A stretch of 23,571 nucleotides of DNA from an uncultured Pseudomonadota bacterium (GCA_937983055.1 CALJLA010000111.1:1-23571), one strand, 5' to 3'; positions 8,841-17,133 are shown, counted from the stretch's first letter. The notes: a model not told the origin generated them from the letters alone. Numbers and translations are program-made.

Positions 8841-10204
8841 TACTCCGCAGACGCAGATCCGGAAGACTCCTGCTGCGCTTTTCGCAGCTTGTCCGCCATC
8901 TGAAGATTTGCTTGCGAAAGCCGCTCGATGCGGTCGTGGAGGATGCGCAAAAAAGCGCGGTTGAACTGCTTCTGGCAGGCATCGCTCGACTTGCGGAACG
9001 CCTCGGCCTTGACCTCGATCACGGTCATCGGCGTCACCGAGGTTACCGAGCTGGTGCGCGGCCCGCGGTCGGCGAAGTAAGGCATCTCGCCAAAGCAGTC
9101 TTCGTCGCCCAGCACCGAGACGGACTTGCCGCCCTTGCTGACCCGGGCGCCGCCTTCGACGATGAGAAAGAAGCTGTCGCAGGTCTCGCCCTCGCGCACC
9201 AGCGTTTCCCCCGGAGGCACACGGTGGAAGCTGGCAATGCGCACGGTTTCCCAGGCTTCCAGGTCGGCAAACTCCCTGAAGAACTTGACCGCCTTCAGGG
9301 CGCTGAACTTCTCGGTATCGGTGATGGTGTCCTGCGGCAGGGACAGGTCCTTGTTGAGTCCGGCCAAGTCGCGCGCGAATTCAATCCAGGTCTGGTAGCG
9401 GGCGGCCGGCTTCTTGGCGATGGCCTTCATCACGATGCGATCGAGCTCTGCCGGCAGGTCGGCGCGGTGCACGCCGGGCGCCGTCGGCTCGGCATTGAGA
9501 ATCTGGAACAGCAGCGTCACGTTGTTCGAGGCGCTGTACGGCAGCTTCCCGGTAAGCAGTCGGTACAGAACGATGCCCAGTGCGTAAATGTCGGACTGGT
9601 GAGTCGCCGGCTTGTCTTCCAGTTGCTCGGGCGACATGTACAGCGGCGACCGGATGCTTTCAAGCTGGGTGCCGGCGGTTTCCTGCGGAATCACGAAACC
9701 GAAATCGGTGAGCCGGACCTCGTTGTTCTTGTCCAGGAGTACGTTGGATGGCTTGATGTCGAGATGCAGGATGCCCTGGCGGCCCGCGAAGTCCAGCGCG
9801 AGGGCGCATTTGAAGACCAGTTCCACCACGGCGTGCAGCGGCAGCAGCGAGTCCACCTCGCAGTGACGCTCGATCGACCCGCCTTCCACCGGGTCCATCA
9901 CAATGTAGAAAAGGTCGTCCTCGATCGCGGCATCGTGAATCTTCACGATGTGCGGGTGCGCAAGCCGGCGGGCGATCGATGCCTCGTTCAGGAACACGGT
10001 TTCGAAACGCTCGCGCACGATGCTGGGCATCTGCCCATCCTTGCGGATGGCCTTGATGGCAACTGCCCGGTCGGCGAAGGGGTCGTGACCGAGAAACACC
10101 CGGCTGATGCCCGCCCTGCCCAGTTCCCGGTCGATGCGGTACTTGCCGACCCGCTCCGGTACGGGGGCGACGGGGGGTTCACCCTGAACTGTGGTAGTGC
10201 TCAT
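8840..10204 (-). CDS. Ser/Thr protein kinase fused to a cyclic-nucleotide-binding domain
   Basis: This 454-aa soluble protein starts at ATG 10204; an upstream in-frame TTG at 10255 adds non-family sequence. Residues about 20-285 are a Hanks-type kinase: Gly loop 'GRAGISRVFLG', VAIK Lys K51, helix-C Glu E74, catalytic loop 'HLDIKPSN' (D149, K151), DFG at 167-169 and an SPE in place of APE. The active-site residues are all present; the Arg of the usual HRD is Leu. Residues about 300-420 are a cNMP-binding/Crp-like domain with a phosphate-binding cassette 'FGEMPYFADRGPRTSSV' that keeps the key Glu (E373) and Arg (R383). The C-terminal about 30 residues look like a short helix or coiled coil. No transmembrane segment is visible. 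The fusion implies phosphorylation gated by cAMP or another cyclic nucleotide, which is inference. Confidence 0.9.
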   Translation of the reverse strand: MSTTTVQGEPPVAPVPERVGKYRIDRELGRAGISRVFLGHDPFADRAVAIKAIRKDGQMPSIVRERFETVFLNEASIARRLAHPHIVKIHDAAIEDDLFYIVMDPVEGGSIERHCEVDSLLPLHAVVELVFKCALALDFAGRQGILHLDIKPSNVLLDKNNEVRLTDFGFVIPQETAGTQLESIRSPLYMSPEQLEDKPATHQSDIYALGIVLYRLLTGKLPYSASNNVTLLFQILNAEPTAPGVHRADLPAELDRIVMKAIAKKPAARYQTWIEFARDLAGLNKDLSLPQDTITDTEKFSALKAVKFFREFADLEAWETVRIASFHRVPPGETLVREGETCDSFFLIVEGGARVSKGGKSVSVLGDEDCFGEMPYFADRGPRTSSVTSVTPMTVIEVKAEAFRKSSDACQKQFNRAFLRILHDRIERLSQANLQMADKLRKAQQESSGSASAE

Positions 10205-10417
10205 CGTTGCTTGGCTTCGAGTGACGCAGAGTTCATGGAGCGCTTGCGCCGGCAAAGCAACGCGCCCTGGCGCGCGGACTCAAGTCGCCGGTTTCCTGCG
10301 GCTCGGGCAGCTATGGTGCCATTGATGCGGCCGGCCTGGGCGGTCGGCGCGAAGACCGGCGTCAAGGCGCTTGCCTCGGCGCTGCCTGGTGCCGCTCCGC
10401 GGCTGGCGATGCCTGCG

Positions 10418-11095
10418 CTACCGGTAGAACACATGGGCGCCGATACGCGCGACCGGTTTCATGCTGCGAGACCAGCTCGGCCGGATGCGCCTGGCGTGAT
10501 AGTGGAGGGCACCGTCGACCAAGGGTGGCACCTTGCCATGGTACACGGCATGGGCGGCGTCCCAGGCGATCCGCCAGTGCTTGCCCTCGGGATGGGGCAC
10601 CACGTCGAACTCTGTCCACGAAAAGGCGCTGACGTCGCGCTTGCGCAGCCAGTCGTACTTCTTCTGGTACACCACCTCGCACACGGTGTCCGGGTAACGC
10701 CTGGAGGCAACCCGATTCATCGTCACCTCCGCCACCGCATGCATGCCTTGCAGCGGTTCGCCGCGCGCCTCGTAGTAAACGTTCATCGCCAGGCAGGTCA
10801 GTTGGCGCCGCTCCTCGGCATGCGACGACACCGAATAGAAAAGATAACCCATGGTGGCGATGCCGAGCCCAAGCACCCCGACGACAATCCACGGCGCCTT
10901 GTTAGAGGCATGCCAGTGGAACTGCAGGTCGGTCCAAAGCCTGGAAAAAAGGGAGGGTCTTCGCGAAACGTAGCGTTTATACGGGCGTTTCCGAAACATT
11001 TGCTCGCGATGGGGCGTACGCTGGGCGCTCTGGGCTGGCTGTGGGCTGAGCCCTGCCGCAAGATTCGCGCCGAAACCGATATTGAAGGCGGACAC
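10418..11095 (-). CDS. Membrane-anchored cell-wall hydrolase, SleB-like (Hydrolase_2)
   Basis: This 225-aa protein has a basic cytosolic N-terminus, one transmembrane helix at about 68-88 and a periplasmic C-terminal domain of the SleB/Hydrolase_2 family. The domain contains 'CLAMNVYYEARGE' with the likely catalytic Glu near 109, 'HAVAEVTMNRV' and the terminal 'IGAHVFYR'. Family members cleave peptidoglycan glycan strands. SleB proper acts on spore cortex; in a proteobacterium the role is presumably general wall turnover. The GTG at 11095 has an AGGAG Shine-Dalgarno just upstream; an internal ATG at 10999 lacks a good site, so the longer form is preferred. It precedes the kinase gene by 213 bases. 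Confidence 0.82.
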   Translation of the reverse strand: MSAFNIGFGANLAAGLSPQPAQSAQRTPHREQMFRKRPYKRYVSRRPSLFSRLWTDLQFHWHASNKAPWIVVGVLGLGIATMGYLFYSVSSHAEERRQLTCLAMNVYYEARGEPLQGMHAVAEVTMNRVASRRYPDTVCEVVYQKKYDWLRKRDVSAFSWTEFDVVPHPEGKHWRIAWDAAHAVYHGKVPPLVDGALHYHARRIRPSWSRSMKPVARIGAHVFYR

Positions 11096-11174
11096 CCAAC
11101 TCCTGTCGTGCGCCGGCGACGCCGTATATACACGGGCGGACTTGAGGCCTGCAGGGCGAGCGCGGGTTACGGGT

Positions 11175-14100
11175 TCAAGAGGCCCGTTTCAGGTGGCGAT
11201 TGCGACGTGCGGGCTTATTCACGGGCGGTTTCGATTTCTCGATGTCGAGCACCGCGCCGCCCTCATTCGTATGATCGGCATCTGGGAAAGGCGCATCTGT
11301 GCGTTGACGGGCAACCATCTGCTGGAACAGGTGCTGGGATGAGGCTGATGGTGGTACGCCGAGCACCGCCGAAAGTGTGTGTGTCAGTCGACGATATGCG
11401 CTCAATGCCTCCGAGCGGCGGCCAGCCTGCTCATAACAACGCATCAAGCCTTGATAAAAAGACTCTGCGACGGGATCTGCTTCGACTCCACGCAGGTAGC
11501 AGGCGGTGGCGCCAGACAAGTCGCCGGTTTGTTCGAGTCGTTGACCCTGCGTACACAGCAGATCCACAAATCGAGCTCTCAAGCGCTCTCGTGCCGACAC
11601 GCTCCACGGTTCGCCTTCTTCCTCGGGCAGGAAGGTTCCACCATACAAGTTCAAAACGGCGTCGAGCGAAGCACCGGCGCAAGCGCGTTTCTCGAACTCC
11701 CATGCGTCCACCCAGCACACATCGGGATTAAGTGAAATCCTGCCGCCCTGATAGGTAATGCTTTCCGTCCGGCCCAAAAGCTTCCTGAGGCGTATGACCG
11801 TAATCCCAAGCGCGTTCTGGGCGGCATCCGCTTCTTCGTCGCCCCATAACGCATCGCACAGAGACTGCTCGGGCACACTTCGGCCGCCATGTGCCACGAT
11901 GGCCTTCAGGAGAAGCAAGGTCTTCCGCGGGAGCTTTCGGGAGAACTCGATGGGCTCGTCATCGATCAAGACCTCGAATTTCCCCAAGGTGTAGATCTTC
12001 ACCGGCCATGGCCAACTGTCGGGCACAAGTGCATCGGGTTTCAAGCGGAAAAGCCGTATGATGCTCCGGACCGTGCTTACTCCGATGCCTTCGGCCAGGG
12101 CCAGTCGAAACATCGGCGGCATCGCACATTCCATGAATCGCAGGTGAAGCTTGCCCGTGCCAGAGGCCACCATGTCCAGGCACTCGAGAAGCCTTGCAAG
12201 CGCTCGATGTTTGTCGCCTTGCTTGAGAGCCATCCAGCCCTCGACAAGCAGCAATGAGGCGCGGTAGCACCTGTACATTGGGGTACGTTCAATCAACCTC
12301 CTCGAGTGCTCCAACACGGGTCCCGCGCGAGCGGTCCAACCTGCCGCAATCATTACGTCAGCATTCACGAGTCCGAAAAACATCTCTTGAAATATGGACC
12401 CCGTGCGTTCCACCGCCTCGTAGCTCAGTGCCGCCAACTGGGCCGCCTCTTCCTGGAGCCCCATGTGCATCGCGCGTCGGGCCCTGTAGATGCTGACAAG
12501 CGCTTCCGTCATGGGGCGGCTCGTGGGAGGCATAGCTTCCGCTTCGGCGAGCGTCGCGTTCGCAACGGACCAACCAACGACCCGAAACTCGACGGCGAAA
12601 CGCTGCAAAAGCGCCTCCCGGAGAGAGAGCTTGAGGCCGTTGGCCTCGATGACGGCCCTGCACTTGGCAAACAGGTCGAGCGACTCTTCGTATCTTGCCT
12701 CTATGAATCTTAGATACCCAACCCAGCAAAGCCACCAGGCCGCCTCCATCGGATGGGTCTCGACCATCTCCTCGTTACACTCAATAAGCGACACTATTCG
12801 CGCCCCTCGCTCGACAGCTCCACTGAAGCCGCACACAGCCACCGCTCCTGTTGCTGCGACGAGGGCGCTTTGTGTATGCCGATGGGTCCTAAGCAGTTGC
12901 TCTACGCGATCCAGAGCTTTCTCTGCGTATGGATGCCAGGGTCGAACATAGAAGAGGCTGAAGCTAAGCACCCCGACGACACGCAACTCTTCATCAGCGG
13001 AGTCAAACTGAGTCGGCTCTTCAATCAAGCCGAGCAGTTCGTCCAGCCAGCCGTTCATCTGGTAAGTTGCCGCGTATCCGACAAATGCGCGACTCAGCAG
13101 CAAGGTGAGGCACTGCGCGCAGCCCTTCTTATCGGAGGCCTTGCGAAACGCATCCAATGCTCGGGTGAGCGTAGCTATGCTGATCTCAGGCGCTGTACGG
13201 TGCTGAGAAAACCCGAGCAGGTACAGCAGGCGGGGATGCTGATCGACCAGGCTCTCTGGAAGCGTCAGTATCCATCTGGACAAGGTCTGGCTTCTTCCGC
13301 CCTCAATGCATGCAATGGATTCCGCGATGATCGTATCGGTGGCTGCGTGCCAATCTTTGGCGGCTACCTGAACTTCGAAAGCCCCGTCCGCATCGCCAGC
13401 CCCTTTGAGCGCAAGGGCCGTGCGCTTCATCAATAAACTCAGGTCAGAGGGGAGGAGTCGCTGTCGCGCGCGATCGACGAGAAACTCTCGAAACAGGGCA
13501 TGAAACTGATACACCGGCTCCGGTCCGGGCCGGCGGTCCGTAAAGATCCTGCGTCGATGGAGGTTCTCGAGTAACTGCGCGGTTTCATCACGTCCGCTCA
13601 GTTCAACCGCCAGCTTCGCGGGTATGAGAGGCAAGAAGGCTATGGAGAGCAGGGCCTGCTGGCTTTCAGGTGGCTCGTGGTCAAAGAATAGATCCGCGAA
13701 GTAGTTGAATACGGAGGCTCGCAGAATCGAGCCTCCTGTGGCTTCCGGTCGACTCAGTGCCCCGATGTTTTCCAGCATCAGAGTGATCCCGGCTGCCCAT
13801 CCTCCGGACTCCCGATGAAGGCGCTCTGCCACCCGGTCGTCCATCAGTCCGCGCTGACGAGCCACCATTTGCACCTCGTCCACCCGCATTTTGAGTTCCT
13901 CCCAGCCGACGAATAGGACGCTTCCGCTTGCAGCAGCTCTCACGAGGGAGGCGGGGCACTCTAGGCGGCTGATGCAGATCAACGAGCTATCAGGCGGCAT
14001 CTCTGCCGCGCACTGGGCAACGAGGTCGTGGACGGTCGACTCGCGGGGAATCTCTTGAAAATTGTCCAGAACGAGGACGGCGCCGATCGGCAGACGGGAG

Positions 14101-14456
14101 AAAAACGTCCTGAAATAAAGGGAGGAGAACGTTCCAAGGTCCTCCATGTGTTCGGGTAGCAACCGAGGCAACGCTGGTTGTTGTCGCCGGCGCAACGCTT
14201 TGGCGGCGTCTCCCAGTAGTTCGAGGAACTTGGCCGGGTCGGCATCGCTCTGGTCTAACTGATACCAGATGGTTGGCAGGCCTCTGGAATCTAGGTAACT
14301 CGCGACTAGCGCAGTCTTGCCCGAGCCTGGGGCGGCGGAGATCCAGATCAGCGGACGGCCGCGATTGCGGTCAAGCAATTCGAACAGACGCACTCGCGGC
14401 ACCACGTCAAAAAGTCGTGGCCGGCTGATCTTGGCTAGCACTGTCGATTTGCCCAT
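11175..14456 (-). CDS. MalT-like STAND ATPase regulator with C-terminal winged-helix and BTAD domains
   Basis: This 1093-aa protein resembles MalT-type signal-transduction ATPases at the N-terminus: Walker A 'APGSGKT' at 42-48, Walker B 'VLVLDNFQ' near 135, then a winged-helix/helical region. About 400-800 is a helical, TPR/MalT-like sensor region. Instead of a LuxR helix-turn-helix it ends in an OmpR-type winged helix (about 820-905, starting 'IYTLGKFEVLIDDEPI') followed by a BTAD domain (about 920-1060) as in SARP regulators, and a short basic tail. Such proteins are ligand-triggered activators that oligomerise with ATP; the ligand is unknown. ATG 14456 is chosen for its AGAGGA Shine-Dalgarno seven bases upstream; the frame stays open to 14498. 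Local GC is somewhat lower than in neighbouring genes, possibly a sign of acquisition. Confidence 0.87.
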   Translation of the reverse strand: MGKSTVLAKISRPRLFDVVPRVRLFELLDRNRGRPLIWISAAPGSGKTALVASYLDSRGLPTIWYQLDQSDADPAKFLELLGDAAKALRRRQQPALPRLLPEHMEDLGTFSSLYFRTFFSRLPIGAVLVLDNFQEIPRESTVHDLVAQCAAEMPPDSSLICISRLECPASLVRAAASGSVLFVGWEELKMRVDEVQMVARQRGLMDDRVAERLHRESGGWAAGITLMLENIGALSRPEATGGSILRASVFNYFADLFFDHEPPESQQALLSIAFLPLIPAKLAVELSGRDETAQLLENLHRRRIFTDRRPGPEPVYQFHALFREFLVDRARQRLLPSDLSLLMKRTALALKGAGDADGAFEVQVAAKDWHAATDTIIAESIACIEGGRSQTLSRWILTLPESLVDQHPRLLYLLGFSQHRTAPEISIATLTRALDAFRKASDKKGCAQCLTLLLSRAFVGYAATYQMNGWLDELLGLIEEPTQFDSADEELRVVGVLSFSLFYVRPWHPYAEKALDRVEQLLRTHRHTQSALVAATGAVAVCGFSGAVERGARIVSLIECNEEMVETHPMEAAWWLCWVGYLRFIEARYEESLDLFAKCRAVIEANGLKLSLREALLQRFAVEFRVVGWSVANATLAEAEAMPPTSRPMTEALVSIYRARRAMHMGLQEEAAQLAALSYEAVERTGSIFQEMFFGLVNADVMIAAGWTARAGPVLEHSRRLIERTPMYRCYRASLLLVEGWMALKQGDKHRALARLLECLDMVASGTGKLHLRFMECAMPPMFRLALAEGIGVSTVRSIIRLFRLKPDALVPDSWPWPVKIYTLGKFEVLIDDEPIEFSRKLPRKTLLLLKAIVAHGGRSVPEQSLCDALWGDEEADAAQNALGITVIRLRKLLGRTESITYQGGRISLNPDVCWVDAWEFEKRACAGASLDAVLNLYGGTFLPEEEGEPWSVSARERLRARFVDLLCTQGQRLEQTGDLSGATACYLRGVEADPVAESFYQGLMRCYEQAGRRSEALSAYRRLTHTLSAVLGVPPSASSQHLFQQMVARQRTDAPFPDADHTNEGGAVLDIEKSKPPVNKPARRNRHLKRAS

Positions 14457-14492
14457 CCCGGGGTCCTCTGGATCCGCGGATGCACATTCGCC

Positions 14493-14513
14493 GGACACCA
14501 GCTCTGAGTGTCC
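14493..14513. promoter_or_regulatory. Dyad upstream of the MalT/BTAD regulator
   Basis: GGACAC at 14493-14498 and GTGTCC at 14508-14513 form a perfect 6+6 inverted repeat with a 9-base centre, about 47 bases upstream of the regulator ATG. It could be an operator for an autoregulator or simply a hairpin. No promoter boxes could be assigned with confidence. Confidence 0.35.
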
Positions 14514-14532
14514 ACAAAGCTCAGTATGGCAC

Positions 14533-14561
14533 GCGCGGCCCGTCTTCCAGTTGGGCCGCGC
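14533..14561 (-). terminator. Strong hairpin after the secreted-protein gene
   Basis: GCGCGGCCC (14533-14541) pairs perfectly with GGGCCGCGC (14553-14561) over 9 bp with an 11-base loop. It lies about 14 bases past the stop of the gene at 14575-15078 on the minus strand. The minus-strand flank has no T-tract, so terminator function is likely from stem strength but not classical. Confidence 0.55.
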
Positions 14562-14574
14562 CTTTGCCGGTCGG

Positions 14575-15078
14575 CTACTTCAGCTTGTAGGTTCCCGTAT
14601 TCGGGTTACACCCCTGGAAGCTCACTTCCCTGGAGATGCTGCCCCAATTGTTATCGATGCGATATTCGCCACGGAGCGCCATGCCCTCGTACTTGCCCGT
14701 TCCGTGCACTGCGATATACGTGCCGCCTGTGCCGTCGGGGTTGCCGCGGTAGTCCATCCACCACTTGTCTCCGTCCACGTCGGTGAGCTCACAGAAACCA
14801 GATTCCTGCTGGCGCGTGTTGATGTTCGCGTAGATGCCGAAGCAGCGTGCGCCCATCCGATCGAAGACCTCGCCGGACGGCGTCGTTCGCAGGATAGCGT
14901 CCAGGTCATAGTTCATCACGAAAAGTCGCTCGCCGGCTGAAAACGTCTTTCCCCGCCCCACCGGACAAAAATCGAATGCGAACTTGCCTTCCTTTGGAAT
15001 ATTGACCCTAGCCGCCTCGACCAGAGAAGGTGTGGCGATGATTGCGATCAATGCGGCACAGATAAGCATGGTTTTCAT
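14575..15078 (-). CDS. Small secreted four-cysteine protein of unknown function
   Basis: This 167-aa protein starts with a clear Sec signal peptide: 'MKTML', a hydrophobic core and likely cleavage after about residue 22-23 ('SLVEAA'). The mature part has four Cys (about 38, 79, 96 and 157), consistent with two disulfides in the periplasm or outside. A 'HGTGKYEGMALRGEY' stretch (125-139) resembles the G-x-G-x-Y-x-G strand pattern of AOC/dirigent-like beta barrels; this similarity is weak and from memory. No catalytic motif was recognised. The ATG at 15078 has an AGAGG Shine-Dalgarno. It lies just upstream of the MalT/BTAD regulator on the same strand but is separated by a strong hairpin, so the two probably have separate transcripts and may be functionally linked. 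Confidence 0.78.
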   Translation of the reverse strand: MKTMLICAALIAIIATPSLVEAARVNIPKEGKFAFDFCPVGRGKTFSAGERLFVMNYDLDAILRTTPSGEVFDRMGARCFGIYANINTRQQESGFCELTDVDGDKWWMDYRGNPDGTGGTYIAVHGTGKYEGMALRGEYRIDNNWGSISREVSFQGCNPNTGTYKLK

Positions 15079-15527
15079 GGCTCTGCCTCTTCATTTGGGA
15101 TGCCGGCATTCGGACTTCGACAAAGGGAAGGCAGTGCGCTCACGGCTTGCCGGAACTGATTGTGGATTTGAAGGGCAGTTTCTCGCCGCTTTCCATCAAT
15201 TCCACGAAGCCGGGCATCCGGGTTGCGTTCCTTCGGTACCGCCGCACTGCGTAGATGGCTACTGCAGCCATCGTGCTGCCCTTCCCCGATTCATCGGAAA
15301 GGCTACGCGTCAGGCGGGTACGTATTGGCTACATATTGGCCGTTAGCTGACTTGAGGGAGCCCAGGTTCCCGGGGAGGGGCGAGCCGGTTCGCGTTCGGC
15401 ACGCTGGCCGGATCGTTTCCATGAATCGTTTCCATGACTATGCCGGCGGGCGGTCTCGCGAAGCGCAACCTGCGCGACTGGGGGGGCATTCCACTCAGCG
15501 ATAATGCGCAGTGAATCGCCTGCCCGT
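15079..15527. other. Gene-free stretch between the AraC-type gene and the secreted-protein gene
   Basis: No reading frame here has family-like content. It holds a dyad CCGAT-TC-ATCGG near 15290, two TATTGGC words at 15323-15329 and 15334-15340 spaced 11 bases apart (one helical turn), and a 13-base tandem duplication at 15412-15437. The promoter of the secreted-protein gene should lie in the left part, on the minus strand, but no convincing -35/-10 pair was found. Confidence 0.5.
15412..15437. repeat. Perfect 13-base tandem duplication
   Basis: ATCGTTTCCATGA occurs at 15412-15424 and again immediately at 15425-15437. It may be a slippage duplication or a pair of protein-binding sites. It lies 91 bases beyond the stop of the AraC-type gene. 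Confidence 0.7.
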
Positions 15528-16457
15528 TTATGCCGGTAGAGCGTTCCCGAGCAGGGCGGGCGTTGGCAACAGCGGTACGGTCCGGCTTTCCCTGTGGGTA
15601 CCGATGCGCCCTGGGGTTACACCGAACACCCGCTTGAAGTGACGCGTGAGATGGCTCTGGTCGTAGAAGCCCACCGCGGCGGCCACCTCGGACAGACTGC
15701 CCGGGTCGTGACGCGCGAGCAACTCGCGCGCCGCGCTTACCCGCTTGCGAATCAGGTACTGGTGCGGCGACAGCCCGGTTTCGCGCTTGAACAACCGGGA
15801 AAAGTGATACGGGCTCAGGCAGGCGGCATCGGCGATGTCTTCGATGCTCATATCGGTCTGGTATTGACGTTCGATGAAGGCGACCGCTTTCGCCACCGCC
15901 CGTGAACGCTCCGGCTGGGCGAGGGACTCGCGGCCCGGTACTTCGGCGGCGTAGTTGCGCAGAAGGTGCAACGCCAGCACCCGCGCCAGCGAGTCGGTCC
16001 ACACCGTATCGCGTGCCTCGCCCTGCGCAGCGGTAAAGCCGGCCAGCATGCCGGCGATCGAGGCAATCGCCAGGTCTTCATCGCGCTCGACAAACTGCAG
16101 CTTCGTCTGCCCGTCGCCGCCGGCGAGCTCGAGGCCGGTCAGCTGCGTCACATAGGAGTCATCCAGCGCCAGCACGCTGCAACCCAGCGGTTCATCCCAC
16201 CACCAACCCACCGGCGTGCCCTTGGGCACCACCGTCACCGCGCCGGGATGCGTTTCCTTGAGCGCTCGGCGCCCGTGCACCTCGCGCGTCAGGCGACCAT
16301 GTGCGTTGCTGAGAATGACCAGGTGGCAGGGTGCGCCGTCGGGAAAGACTTCGGAGTCGTTCGCCGAGTCGCAGTAGAAGTAGTGGAGACCGGATTCCCC
16401 GCCGGGGCCGCTGGCGCTGGCGGTGGCGTTGCAGGCTGCGGATTGACTGCCGTTCAT
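15528..16457 (-). CDS. AraC-family transcriptional regulator
   Basis: This 309-aa protein has an N-terminal cupin-like effector region (about 20-170; 'PGAVTVVPKGTPVGWWWDE' is typical) and a C-terminal pair of AraC helix-turn-helix motifs. The first reads 'SIEDIADAACLSPYHFSRLFKRETGLSPHQYLIRKR' in overlapping parts, and the second has 'LSEVAAAVGFYDQSHLTRHFKRVFGVTPG', the family's best conserved segment. The ATG at 16457 has a GAGGA Shine-Dalgarno 9 bases upstream. It is divergent from the HxlR gene with a 268-base shared upstream region. Effector and targets are unknown. Confidence 0.92.
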   Translation of the reverse strand: MNGSQSAACNATASASGPGGESGLHYFYCDSANDSEVFPDGAPCHLVILSNAHGRLTREVHGRRALKETHPGAVTVVPKGTPVGWWWDEPLGCSVLALDDSYVTQLTGLELAGGDGQTKLQFVERDEDLAIASIAGMLAGFTAAQGEARDTVWTDSLARVLALHLLRNYAAEVPGRESLAQPERSRAVAKAVAFIERQYQTDMSIEDIADAACLSPYHFSRLFKRETGLSPHQYLIRKRVSAARELLARHDPGSLSEVAAAVGFYDQSHLTRHFKRVFGVTPGRIGTHRESRTVPLLPTPALLGNALPA

Positions 16458-16532
16458 GTCGACGATTCCTCGGAAGTGATGTTCGGGCGGGTCGCCGTCC
16501 TGCCAGTCTGCAGCGGGCGCCCGTCCTCACTG

Positions 16533-16564
16533 CCCAGTATCGGGCGGGTCGTGAACCCCAGTAT
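16533..16564 (-). promoter_or_regulatory. Paired CCCAGTAT direct repeats upstream of the AraC-type gene
   Basis: CCCAGTAT occurs at 16533-16540 and 16557-16564, 24 bases apart, 76-107 bases upstream of the AraC-type start codon. AraC proteins commonly bind two direct half-sites near this spacing, so autoregulation is possible. The function is inference. Confidence 0.35.
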
Positions 16565-16662
16565 TGCTGCGATGTAAAGCTCAGCCGGATTCCCGGCGCG
16601 GAGCTCCGGGCGGCAAGTTGACTTCAGGCGGGAGAAGAACCATTTCCTCGGGCCGGTTATTA

Positions 16663-16715
16663 CTTGCAATTTGCAAGTTATAGTGAACGGTAGCACAATG
16701 CTTGCAAAATGCAAG
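16663..16715 (+). promoter_or_regulatory. Twin palindromic operators and -10 box of the HxlR-type gene
   Basis: Two copies of CTTGCA-N3-TGCAAG lie at 16663-16677 and 16701-16715, centres 38 bases apart. The first extends to a perfect 8+1+8 palindrome. A TATAGT box at 16679-16684 sits between them, so transcription would start near 16691 and the two sites would flank and overlap the promoter. This is the layout expected for repression, most likely by the dimeric HxlR protein encoded 11 bases downstream. Confidence 0.72.
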
Positions 16716-16725
16716 TGACGGTTTC

Positions 16726-17133
16726 ATGACAAAACGCCCCTCCATTTCCGGCGAGCCCTGCCGGTCCCCTTGCCCGGTGGCGAGCGCGCTCGACCTGATC
16801 GGCGACAAATGGTCGCTGCTGGTGGTGCGCGACCTGTTCTACGGCAGCAAGACTTACGGCGAATTGCAGGCTTCGCCCGAGCACATTCCCACCAACATCC
16901 TGGCGGACCGGCTGAAACGGCTGGAAGCGGCCGGCCTGATCGCGGCCGAGCCATACCAGGAACGCCCCGTCCGCTATGCCTATTCGCTGACTGAGTGCGG
17001 CGCCGGCCTCAAGGACGTGCTGCTGGCAATTGCGCGCTGGGGTAACGAGTACATTCCCGGCACTTTCAAGCCGAAGGTCGCGGCGGCAAGCGGCGCGAAA
17101 CCCCGCCGGCCGTCGAAGCGCGTGCGCGGCTGA
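16726..17133 (+). CDS. HxlR-family (DUF24) winged-helix regulator
   Basis: This 135-aa protein matches the HxlR family: 'CPVASALDLIGDKWSLLVVRDLFYG' opens the winged helix, followed by 'ELQASPEHIPTNILADRLKRLEAAGLI' and 'RYAYSLTECG'. Two N-terminal Cys (12 and 16) are present; one sits at the place often used for redox or electrophile sensing in this family. The C-terminal tail is basic. ATG 16726 is preferred over the in-frame TTG at 16702, which lies inside the second operator; no strong Shine-Dalgarno is seen. It is followed after 411 bases by the guanidine operon on the same strand but has its own promoter. Signal and targets beyond itself are unknown. Confidence 0.9.
   Translation: MTKRPSISGEPCRSPCPVASALDLIGDKWSLLVVRDLFYGSKTYGELQASPEHIPTNILADRLKRLEAAGLIAAEPYQERPVRYAYSLTECGAGLKDVLLAIARWGNEYIPGTFKPKVAAASGAKPRRPSKRVRG

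Noticed and set aside
8912..11731. A 939-residue open frame on the + strand opposite the kinase, hydrolase and regulator genes
   Set aside because: It spans three well-supported minus-strand genes, has no family motif and is rich in Arg, His and Ala, as expected of antisense frames in GC-rich DNA.
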